Source: JACJXF01 sp964349045
Lineage (GTDB): Bacteria > Bacteroidota > Bacteroidia > Bacteroidales > GCA-2748055
NCBI GenBank assembly: GCA_964349045.1
Contig: CAYGFI010000091.1
Coordinates: forward strand, 1 to 19,429
Direction of reading: 5' to 3'
DNA: 19,429 nt
Numbering within the stretch: the first letter of the stretch is position 1; each line of letters begins with the position of its first letter. Positions 1-7,166 of the stretch are shown in pieces. Below the pieces are notes generated by a model that had not been told where the DNA came from, searched no databases, and saw only the letters and a list, made by a program, of their open reading frames with translations. The position numbers were made by a program, and so were the translations under genes.

Positions 1-2
1 AT

Positions 3-659
3 ATTGAATTACTTGATAATGATTACAAAAAGTCAATTGCATTGTCTGCTCTTTCTCGAGCTTGCATGAAAAAAAGACCACGGGGTATATTTACCTTTAT
101 TGGTGATAGATATGATGATGGTCGGCAGGATTTGAGAGATACTTTAAAAGAGCATTTTGTTAACAACGTATTACTTTTTAATAATGCAGTATTTGATAAC
201 TTCCAACAAAATGAATCATTTAATTCTCTTACACAAAATCTCCAAGTAAAAGCAGATTTAGTATATTTAGATCCACCATATTACAGTCCAAAATCGGATA
301 ATGATTATGTCAGGAGATATCATTTTATTGAGGGCTTAGTGAAAAATTGGGAAGGACTTGAAATACAAGAGAATACAATAACAAAAAAATTCAAGAGCTA
401 CAAATCCCCCTTTTCGAATAAATTAGCAGCCTATAGTGAATTTGAAAAGCTTTTTGAACGTTTCAAAGATTCAATTATAGCTGTGTCATATTCATCAAAT
501 TCTTTACCAACAAAAGATGAATTGACTGAAATTTTAAAAGTTCATAAAAGTCAAGTTTCTGTTTATGAAATTGACCATACTTATTCATTTGGGACGCAAT
601 CGCACAAAATCGGAAATGAGAATAATAGAGTAAAGGAATATTTATTTATTGCAATATAA
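3..659 (+). CDS. D12-class N6-adenine DNA methyltransferase, 5' end cut by the window
   Basis: This is the modification half of a restriction-modification system; it would transfer a methyl group from S-adenosylmethionine to adenine in the recognition site of the endonuclease encoded next door. The catalytic motif IV is seen directly as DPPY in VYLDPPYYSP, and the C-terminal part (VSYSSNSLPT, then KEYLFIAI) fits the D12/Dam-like class. The frame is open to base 3 without a stop, so the TTG at 42 is not a real start: the N-terminal part, which holds the AdoMet-binding FxGxG-type motif, lies outside the window. Roughly 218 residues are visible, against a usual 270-330 for the family. The stop codon is 2 bases before the ATG of the endonuclease gene, which indicates co-transcription. 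Base composition is clearly more A+T-rich than in the glycosidase cluster, consistent with acquisition by transfer. The GGATC-type specificity is inferred only from the neighbour. Confidence 0.85.
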   Translation: MELLDNDYKKSIALSALSRACMKKRPRGIFTFIGDRYDDGRQDLRDTLKEHFVNNVLLFNNAVFDNFQQNESFNSLTQNLQVKADLVYLDPPYYSPKSDNDYVRRYHFIEGLVKNWEGLEIQENTITKKFKSYKSPFSNKLAAYSEFEKLFERFKDSIIAVSYSSNSLPTKDELTEILKVHKSQVSVYEIDHTYSFGTQSHKIGNENNRVKEYLFIAI

Positions 660-661
660 TT

Positions 662-2286
662 ATGCCAAAAGTTTGGAACATAGGTAATACAACTGTTAGA
701 AATCCCAAGAGAATTGAGAATGCCTTGAAAGTGTTTTTAGAAGAAGGTTTTTCAGGTAATGCTAAAGGCTCGGAAATTGAAGCAAGGCTTCATGCCAAAT
801 TAAAAGAAAGGGAAGTGCTTGAATTTGAAGGGGAACCATCAGATTGGAATGGTCGTAAATGGAGAGCAGCTTTTTATCAATTAGGATTCATTAGTTTTGA
901 ACGATATAATATCAATAATAATCTATACTCTACATCAGAACTATTTACCTCTATTGGTATTCTTTTAGTAACACAGGATTTTGAAATTACCCCAGCAGGC
1001 CGAAATCTGATAGAAGCAAAATCAATTCCTGAAATTGAAGAAATTTATACAAGGCAGTTTGCTTGTTATGAATTGCCAAATTCACTTGAAAGTGGTTTTC
1101 CTGAAGGTTCATTGAAACCATTTATATTATTGTTGCAAGTTTTAAGGAAATTACAGCAGAACGGACATGCTGGCTTGAATAAATTTGAAACAGGATTATT
1201 TCTTCAAAAATTTAGAAATCATACGGACGAATTACCCAACCTAATTGTTGCTGAAATATTACTCTATAGGCGAAAATTATCGGAATGTAAAAATCCACAA
1301 GAAGTTAGAACCTTAAAGAACAATTATAAAGCAGAACTCGGTAAAGAAATTGGAATAGATCCCAATTCTGTAGTTAGTGATTATTCTGATACAACTTTTA
1401 GATATTTTTCACTCTCTGGACTTTTTTCAAGAATCGGACAAACCATTGTGATTAGAGCAAATAAAATAAANNNNNNNNNNAATTAAAGGATGGTATTCGT
1501 GACAAAAACAATCCTTTACTGGGAGAGGCAAATTTATTGACATTAGATTCAGACAGTTCCGAAATAAAGAAAATCAGATTTGCACTTATTGAATATAATA
1601 ATTGGGAAAGAGAAGAAAATTTTGCAAATGAACAACAATCAGAAGAAGCCATAAAAGAAATCATCGAGTATTTAAAAGTATTGAATGGAGAAACTGTTCC
1701 TAATGGACCAGAAATTGATGATCGTCCAGCATATTTAGAATGGGCTATATGGAGGAGTTTTCTTGCAATTGATGATTTGGTAAGTCCAATACACACAACT
1801 AGACGATTTCCAATAGACCAAGATTTCCATCCAAGAAATACTGCTCCGGGCGGAGGAGCTGATCTTCTATTTGAATTTGAAACATACGTATTAGTTGTTG
1901 AAGTAACTTTAACTAGTTCGCACAGACAAATGGCTGTTGAAAGCGAACCTGTTAGAAGGCATACAGTTCAATATAAAGAACAGTATCCAAACAAAGACGT
2001 ATATTGTCTATTTATTGCGCCAACTGTTGATAATAATGTTGCAGAGACTTTTAGAATTGGAGTTTGGTATAAAGGTGATGAAGAAGAATTTGTAAATATT
2101 GTTCCTATGAATTTATCCGATTTCATCGTAGCTATTGATACATTGACTAGTAAAAAATATCATAATTCTGATTTCAAAACATTAATTGACAGATGTTTGG
2201 TTTTTAGAAATGTAAGAGCACCACAGTGGAAAACATCAATTGGAAAAGAAGTAAATGTATGGAGGCAAAGAGTTTTAGCGATATAA
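662..2286 (+). CDS. AlwI-family type IIS restriction endonuclease, interrupted by an assembly gap
   Basis: The first part (ATG at 662 to 1470, about 269 codons) opens with WNIGNTTVRNPKRI, characteristic of AlwI-type endonucleases. The second part is open from 1481 to the stop at 2286 (about 267 codons) and carries the nuclease core of the PD-(D/E)xK fold: GGGADLLFEF (Asp codon at 1861) followed by VVEVTLTSSHRQ (Glu codon at 1900), then EPVRRHTVQY. The sum, about 537 residues plus the gap, fits one full-length enzyme of this family. The two parts lie in different frames because the 10 Ns are a placeholder: phase would be restored by a true gap of 2, 5, 8... bases, or by a 1-base overlap. Known family members (AlwI, and the related BstNBI/PleI group) bind an asymmetric 5-bp site and cut a few bases outside it. 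A separate start at TTG 1537 is therefore not real. The gene is probably intact in the organism, but the sequence here cannot prove it. Confidence 0.9.
1471..1480. other. Assembly gap of 10 N inside the AlwI-type endonuclease gene
   Basis: Ten undetermined bases join two contigs. Both flanks are A-rich (ataaaataaa before, aattaaagga after) and both belong to the same endonuclease. A round number of Ns placed in such a sequence is normally a scaffold placeholder, so the real length is unknown. It must be 2 modulo 3, or a 1-base overlap, if the gene is intact. Confidence 0.97.
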
Positions 2287-2408
2287 CAAATAGCCAACCC
2301 ACAGTCGTAAGCACATTTGTAGGCCCGCACTAGCAACGAACAAACTAAAGGCTCGCAAAGAGTTTACTTTCCCTATTACTCTTTTAGTCTTAAATATGCT
2401 AAATAAGT

Positions 2409-2427
2409 AAGGGGAAACCACCCCCTT
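2409..2427. terminator. Short hairpin downstream of the endonuclease gene
   Basis: AAGGGG (2409-2414) pairs with CCCCTT (2422-2427) around a 7-base loop; about 14 bases later comes an ATTTTTTG stretch. It lies 120 bases after the endonuclease stop. It could act as a weak terminator for the + strand operon or be a relic of a mobile-element end. The call rests on the fold alone. Confidence 0.3.
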
Positions 2428-2460
2428 AGGTAGTGTGAAGAATTTTTTGTAAAGGTAAAA

Positions 2461-2554
2461 GCTGCGTCAAGGTTTAAAAAATCTTGAGTCAAAAAAACTC
2501 AAAGATTTTTTCAACCAGATTGAAAACATATAATTTTACAACTTAAGACGCAGC
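2461..2554. terminator. Nested inverted repeat, probable bidirectional terminator between convergent genes
   Basis: An outer perfect 8-base inverted repeat, GCTGCGTC (2461-2468) and GACGCAGC (2547-2554), encloses an inner A/T-rich stem. In the inner stem AAAAAATCTTGAGT (2476-2489) pairs with 2497-2511 with a single bulged A, around a 7-base loop. On either strand the inner stem ends in a T run, as expected of an intrinsic terminator serving convergent transcripts. Here the transcripts are the endonuclease gene from the left and the ArdC-like relic from the right. The right outer arm overlaps the last codons of that relic. A small non-autonomous element is an alternative, but no target-site duplication was recognised. 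Confidence 0.45.
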
Positions 2555-2986
2555 ATTATTTGTAATCTTTGAAGTAAACCCGTTCTGTGCTGATATAAAC
2601 GCTGAAAAGAACTCAGCTACCAGTTCCTCAAAGGCATAGTCCTGTGAGCCAAATGAATTCCTGATATCCCTGTTCATCCGTTTCTCATGGTCGGTCCAAT
2701 GGCCCAGCTCATGAAACAGTACAGAATAATAAGCTTCCAGGCCATTAAACTATTCTGGTTTACACAGTACGATCTTATCTGATGCAGGAATATAGTAGCA
2801 TTCATTTCCAGCTTTGTACTCAATTACTGCACCGGTACAGTTAACAAATTCCTCAGCTTTACTATCCTTTTCTTGTTCAGTAAATGAGGGAGCTATTTCA
2901 GTCACCAGGTATTGTTGTAAGTGGTAATTACAACTGCACAGTTTTTCGTAATCGGGAATGCACAAAAAATGGCAACAAGAGTGCAC
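2543..2986 (-). pseudogene. ArdC-like antirestriction/zincin metallopeptidase, decayed
   Basis: Only the C-terminal zincin-like half is recognisable. Read in one frame from 2986 down to the TAA at 2543-2545, it has AEEFVN, a CYYIPASDKIVL segment and then SVLFHELGHWTDHEKRMNRD, whose HExxH (HELGH) is the zinc-binding motif. It continues with YAFEELVAEFFSAF, the usual downstream acidic helix. A TAG at 2750-2752 interrupts the frame immediately before the active-site segment, between CKPE and FNGLEAYYS, so no full protein can be made. The single-stranded-DNA-binding N-terminal domain typical of ArdC is missing, and the sequence before about residue 15 shows no family similarity. ArdC-type proteins travel on conjugative plasmids and transposons and protect incoming DNA from restriction. 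Its place beside a restriction system and an IS relic suggests the scar of an integrated mobile element. Confidence 0.8.
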
Positions 2987-3017
2987 ACTTTTTATATTTC
3001 TACAAGTATAAAAAAAA

Positions 3018-3167
3018 TCATTGCTTAAAAATTGTTTTTCTATTCTCCATTTTATAACTATTTCCGTTATGGTTTACTACTTCACACCGGAACAATAATC
3101 GATCTAAAAGCGCCGTTGCCAGGACTTCTGTAAGCATTTTTGCAGTTGTTATCCTTGATCGGCTTGT
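3018..3167 (-). pseudogene. istB: IstB (IS21-family transposition ATPase) C-terminal fragment
   Basis: Reading leftwards on the - strand, a 49-codon open stretch ending in TGA (3018-3020) gives TTAKMLTEVLATALLDRLLF followed by RCEVVNHNGNSYKMENRKTI. This is the typical last piece of IstB-like/DnaC-related helper ATPases: the (A)LLDRL helix, then a short strand with NG.SY. The Walker A and B motifs and about 80 percent of the protein are absent, and a TGA closes the frame on its upstream side. No istA is visible. IstB acts with the IstA transposase in IS21 transposition, so this is the remains of an IS21-type insertion sequence. The call depends on motif memory and not on an alignment. Confidence 0.6.
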
Positions 3168-3173
3168 TCATAC

Positions 3174-3583
3174 CTCCCATTTAGAATAGAATTATCCGGG
3201 GAATCCATCAGAAAAAAGAAAAAAGAGTAAATTTGATTTTTTAAATCGTTCATTGCATACCGTTATACGATTGCCCTGCGGGGTGGTTGACTTCATGAGG
3301 GGGGTCAGTTTGTCCGGAATAAACAGACCACCTGTCCTTGTACTTTAGTAGAAGATTTCTTTAGGCCGGAAAAGGAGGGTATGGCGCACTTTTTGCCGTC
3401 CAGATACAAATTTTATTGAGCATAACAAGTATCGCGGTACAAGGTTGGTTTGAGCCGCTGATTTATCCCCGTGTACAAAATTAGTGCCGGATACTGGCGC
3501 GGTCGCGGTATAAGTCATTACAAATCTGTCTTGGGTGCAGAAGCAAAAAGTGTGACCAACAACTTACCGTTATTGTCCGTGTT
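3174..3583. other. Gene-free stretch with possible IS21-end motifs
   Basis: No convincing coding frame was found on either strand. Around 3280-3340 the phrases GGGGTGGTTGACTTC and GGGGTCAGTTTGTCCGGAAT resemble the repeated end motifs (GGTCA-TTT-CCGGAAT type) of IS21 elements. This fits the IstB tail next to it and suggests an internally deleted copy. The rest, to the end of the GH99-like gene, shows nothing I can name. Confidence 0.3.
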
Positions 3584-3610
3584 ATGGGCCAGACCTTATT
3601 TTTTACCGGG

Positions 3611-4825
3611 TTAATACCTGTCATATTTACCGTCAATGATCACCTCCTTCACTGCTTCCAGATAGCCGAACCCGTTGAGCATGTCGGGCAACAGGTAACT
3701 TCCTTCCACCCATTCATTCCAAGCGTTGATGGTGATCAGTTTGGGCTGTTCCGGGTGGTTGTCGGCATATTTTTTCGCTATAGCGAGCAGGGTTGCAAAA
3801 CCTTGGGGAGTGTTGTGGTAGTGTACCACATCGTGGATACCTTTTGCGGGAAAACGCGGCGTATCGTCCCATCCGATGGACACGCAGGGAAAGACCGGTA
3901 CATCCAGGATAGCGTCCATTTGTTCACGTATCCTGATAGAATTAGTGCCGTAAGTAATATAATCTTCAACTCGTCCTCCCATATTATACATGGCAATACT
4001 GTTGAAACCCATCGCTTTCACATTGTTGATAAACTGACCGGCTGCCGCATCCGACATCAGGGAACCGCCGCCCTGGTTCCATTGGATATGCAACCCGGGG
4101 AAACCGGCCTTTTTCACTTCATCGCGGAAATAATTTAGCGCTTTTTGGGCTTCTTCAACACTGCTACCGAAGCTTTCCAGCAGTTTGTTCACGCTGAAGA
4201 TGGAAAATACGGGCTCACCGTTGATTTTAAAATAATTCGGTCGCTTGAAATATTGGTTGATGACTCTGCTCACTATAATTTGATAGTTTTTCCAGTCCAC
4301 TTTGGCGTCCCAAAGGGTATCAGTATTGTCCTTGTAGAGGTGAACATTCCAATAATTGTACTTTACATCGTGGTTGGCCCACATGATGTAGAACTGCATT
4401 TTTTCGTTGTTCCTTGCTTTCAGGAAACCGTCGTTAAGGGCGCTTTCCAAAAACGGACCCTCATCATACCAGTACCAGTCATATACAAATACATTGACAC
4501 CGTGGTCAGTGGCTACATCAATCCATTTTTCCACCACTTTTGGATCGTTGTCCAATTCGTAACCCCAAAGCGGCTGACGGGGCTGGTAATGTCCGTCAAA
4601 ACGTGGATTGCCCTTTTTAATCACTTCCCATTCGCCGGTGCCATCCGGCCACAGCATATGCCTGCCCAAGGAATCGTCGTGGCACGACGGCCAGATATAC
4701 GCAGCCACATAATAATCACTTTTTGCTGGTTCCTTTTCCTGCTGAGGAGTTTGAACACCTGATGAACATCCGAAAAGAATAACCTGCACTATCAGAGCGC
4801 TGAATTTGATAATTGCATTTTTCAT
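3611..4825 (-). CDS. GH99-like / WbsX-family glycan-acting lipoprotein
   Basis: This is a 404-residue lipoprotein; the signal ends in LFGC with Cys20 as lipid anchor. The body matches the GH99-like WbsX group: the opening YYVAAYIWPSCHDD, a long W/Y-rich barrel with VFVYDWYWYDEGPFLESAL and FYIMWANHD, and near the C-terminus INAWNEWVEGSYLLP (about residues 366-380), the family signature with conserved Asn-Glu-Trp. GH99 enzymes are endo-alpha-mannosidases/mannanases, but GH99-like proteins in Bacteroidetes glycan clusters are mostly uncharacterised, so a precise activity is not claimed. It is the last gene of the minus-strand cluster and is separated from the next gene upstream by 210 bases, so it may have its own promoter (a TAAATTTG box lies at 4975-4982, without a clear -33 element). 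Length and motifs look intact. Confidence 0.82.
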   Translation of the reverse strand: MKNAIIKFSALIVQVILFGCSSGVQTPQQEKEPAKSDYYVAAYIWPSCHDDSLGRHMLWPDGTGEWEVIKKGNPRFDGHYQPRQPLWGYELDNDPKVVEKWIDVATDHGVNVFVYDWYWYDEGPFLESALNDGFLKARNNEKMQFYIMWANHDVKYNYWNVHLYKDNTDTLWDAKVDWKNYQIIVSRVINQYFKRPNYFKINGEPVFSIFSVNKLLESFGSSVEEAQKALNYFRDEVKKAGFPGLHIQWNQGGGSLMSDAAAGQFINNVKAMGFNSIAMYNMGGRVEDYITYGTNSIRIREQMDAILDVPVFPCVSIGWDDTPRFPAKGIHDVVHYHNTPQGFATLLAIAKKYADNHPEQPKLITINAWNEWVEGSYLLPDMLNGFGYLEAVKEVIIDGKYDRY

Positions 4826-5035
4826 TAGTGTATATTTTTATTCAATTTTTAAGATTTTTGTTGTTTTCATTTCATTTTAACTTCAAATAAAATTCACTGT
4901 CGCAATTATTGTTAATAATTGATTTTATTGTAAACGCAGCATTAATAAATAACTTTTCATTAATGTCCGGTAAACAAATTTAAGTAAATCTTAGTATAAA
5001 GATTCCGTCAGGCTGAAATTGAACTCATCATTATT

Positions 5036-7147
5036 TTATTCTGAAGCATGAATATTTTTTAACCACTTCAGCTCCTCCAGTACCTCTTCTTCCACCAATG
5101 ACCAGTGAAAGGGAATGTCGCCATTTCTCTCGTAATGCTGCAAGGGCATTGGATCATATATGGGGGTTGTTATTTCAACCACATCCTGCCAATGCTGTGT
5201 CGCCCGTTCGAGCCAATGAACAGAACCTTGCAATGCATCCTTGTTTCCATCGTTAAGAAAGCGTTGATATTCAATAGCTGCCCTGAGTTTGTTGGAAAGG
5301 TACATCCCTAAATGAGCCCAGGTTTTTATGTCTGAGACTTCATACAGAAGGTCGTTGTTGTTTGCTGTAATAATGTTTTCAACTTCTTCGAGCGCTTTCA
5401 TACAAAATGAGTCAAGTGAATCAGCAAGCTCTATGGGTGTTATTTTTCCCGGTACGCGCTTTTCACCACTTGCCAGAAATTTCTTAATACTTATATATGC
5501 CGGGTTCATGGGTTGTTTACTGGTAAATTGCGACAACGACATCAGTTTCATATTCTCATGCTCCATAATACTTAGCATTCCTTCTGAATACAGGGTATTG
5601 TCCCATGTGGCATTCCAGTATGAGCCAATGATAAGCGGCACACGACTCACCTTTTGTTGTGCCCTGAATAATCTCTCACCATTGCCCGGAAAACGCAATT
5701 CAAATGCATCTGAGAACACCTTGTCAGGGGTGTTGGGTTTGTAAAGCAACCGGCCCCATACTTTATAAAACATCCATTGGCGTTCGAAGGCATAAGTACA
5801 GGAAGTGTTTGGCAGTGAAGTAATATAATCCGTAGCAGGAATGTACGTTTCAGAGCCAATGAAATAACCATTGACCCAGGGCTTTACGTTTTCGGCAATA
5901 TGATCCCTTATGAAATCCGGTTGTCCCCAGCGAAGCACAAAGAAATCTTCATTACGCATCATCCAGTCGAGATTATAGTTTTGTGGTGGCGGATTCCAGT
6001 ATGCGTCGGTGAGTTCTCCACCATGAACCTTAATCAGTTCAACGCAGGAATGCGCATGAGACCAGTTGAATTTTAATTCAATAGTAATTGGGCCATCCAC
6101 ACAGGTCAGCGAATCGAGTGTAATCCTGGTCATCCGCTCCACATAGGGATCGGTGCTTCCCCCGCTTCCGGTGCCGGCAGAAAGGGGTGCGCGATATATG
6201 AATTTTATTTCTCTGCCGGCCATGCGCATTCCTTCAATAAAGCTTTCCAGTAGCCATTCGTTGCGTTCATCAGCCGTCATTCCCCCCATTCCTTCACCCA
6301 GGGTAATGCCTAATCCGGTAAGGTCGGGGTACTTGTTAATGACCTCTTTTACCACTTCGCGGGTATAATCTTTTACAATTTCCGATGTGTCGCCCTGATC
6401 AATATAATAACTCCCATCAATGGAATATTGAGCTACATTGTGGGCTTTTGCAAATTCGGGTGACACAAAAATGTTCCAGTTTAGTACATAAGTTTCTATG
6501 CCTCTCTCTCTGGCCATTCGGAAAATGGAATTCCAGAACGTCTCCCATACCACCATTTCATCATCGGTAAATCCGCATGCTTCGGGATATTTCTCCGTTT
6601 TTACCATGTAATTGAAAGGGTGAAGGTTCCATAAGGTTAGCTTGTTAAACCTGTTTTCAGCCATCATGTCGAGAAAGGAACGCCAAAACAGCGTGTCGCG
6701 GCAGGTCACTTCGTGCAGTTGCAATGCCTTTCCTCTTCGGTATGAGTCCCAGGGCAGATTAAACTTTATTGCCCGGAATGATAACGCTGGCGATTCCTCT
6801 ATATTAGCAATAGTCTTTCTGCCCATTGCCAGCTGTTCCCGGATGTGTAGCAATCCATACATGACTCCTGTTGCATCTCCACCGGTCACTGTAATATCAT
6901 TTCCGGTGGTTTCAATTTTGAAGGCTTCTGCATCCAGATTTTCGTTCATTGCTGTGAGAATTTTCAAATCGGCATCCTTTGTTACCGTTTTTGTAAGGCC
7001 ATTCTCTGCCAGATTTTCAAGTTGGCTCAATGCATACAGTACCGTTTCATCCTTTAATTCATTTTGGATTTGGAGGGAAACTTTTCGTGAGCTACAGGAA
7101 GAAAGAAGAATAACAAATGCCGCTAACCAGAAATAATTTTGTTTCAT
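5036..7147 (-). CDS. GH67/GH20b-like (alpha-glucuronidase-type) lipoprotein
   Basis: I place the start at ATG 7147, not at the upstream ATG 7186, because it gives a clean lipoprotein signal (MKQNYFWLAAFVILLSSC, Cys18) and avoids overlap with the GH42 gene; the product is 703 residues. Residues about 20-115 form the alpha/beta domain that precedes the barrel in GH20, GH67 and GH84 enzymes, with TGGDATGVMYGLLHIREQL. Residues about 120-480 are a TIM-barrel region: SFRAIKFNLPWDSY, MMAENRFNKLTLWNLHPF, ETYVLNWNIFVSP, YPDLTGLGITLGEGM (Glu285 is a candidate catalytic acid). The last 200 residues are helical and lack a recognised domain. The closest named group is alpha-glucuronidase (GH67), but the similarity I can see is architectural, so uronate specificity is inferred. 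It begins 19 bases after the GH42 stop, so the two are very likely one transcript. A fragment of a related gene lies at 16351-16671. Confidence 0.75.
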   Translation of the reverse strand: MKQNYFWLAAFVILLSSCSSRKVSLQIQNELKDETVLYALSQLENLAENGLTKTVTKDADLKILTAMNENLDAEAFKIETTGNDITVTGGDATGVMYGLLHIREQLAMGRKTIANIEESPALSFRAIKFNLPWDSYRRGKALQLHEVTCRDTLFWRSFLDMMAENRFNKLTLWNLHPFNYMVKTEKYPEACGFTDDEMVVWETFWNSIFRMARERGIETYVLNWNIFVSPEFAKAHNVAQYSIDGSYYIDQGDTSEIVKDYTREVVKEVINKYPDLTGLGITLGEGMGGMTADERNEWLLESFIEGMRMAGREIKFIYRAPLSAGTGSGGSTDPYVERMTRITLDSLTCVDGPITIELKFNWSHAHSCVELIKVHGGELTDAYWNPPPQNYNLDWMMRNEDFFVLRWGQPDFIRDHIAENVKPWVNGYFIGSETYIPATDYITSLPNTSCTYAFERQWMFYKVWGRLLYKPNTPDKVFSDAFELRFPGNGERLFRAQQKVSRVPLIIGSYWNATWDNTLYSEGMLSIMEHENMKLMSLSQFTSKQPMNPAYISIKKFLASGEKRVPGKITPIELADSLDSFCMKALEEVENIITANNNDLLYEVSDIKTWAHLGMYLSNKLRAAIEYQRFLNDGNKDALQGSVHWLERATQHWQDVVEITTPIYDPMPLQHYERNGDIPFHWSLVEEEVLEELKWLKNIHASE

Positions 7148-7166
7148 GACTGTATGTATTAAGATC

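Noticed and set aside
1452..1796. Minus-strand 114-codon frame across the N gap
   Set aside because: It is antisense to the endonuclease, includes the Ns, and has no family pattern.
2287..2350. Possible integron attC-like or recombination site after the endonuclease gene
   Set aside because: No paired core sites (RYYYAAC with GTTRRRY) could be found and there is no integrase.
3584..4762. Two long + strand open frames (3584-4138 and 4145-4762) opposite the GH99-like gene
   Set aside because: They are antisense shadows of a gene with a clear lipobox and family motifs, and they show no recognisable protein pattern.
4826..5035. Promoter for the GH99-like gene at 4975-4982 (TAAATTTG)
   Set aside because: The -7-like box is present, but no TTG was found at the proper distance and the leader would be about 140 bases; it is mentioned only under the gene.
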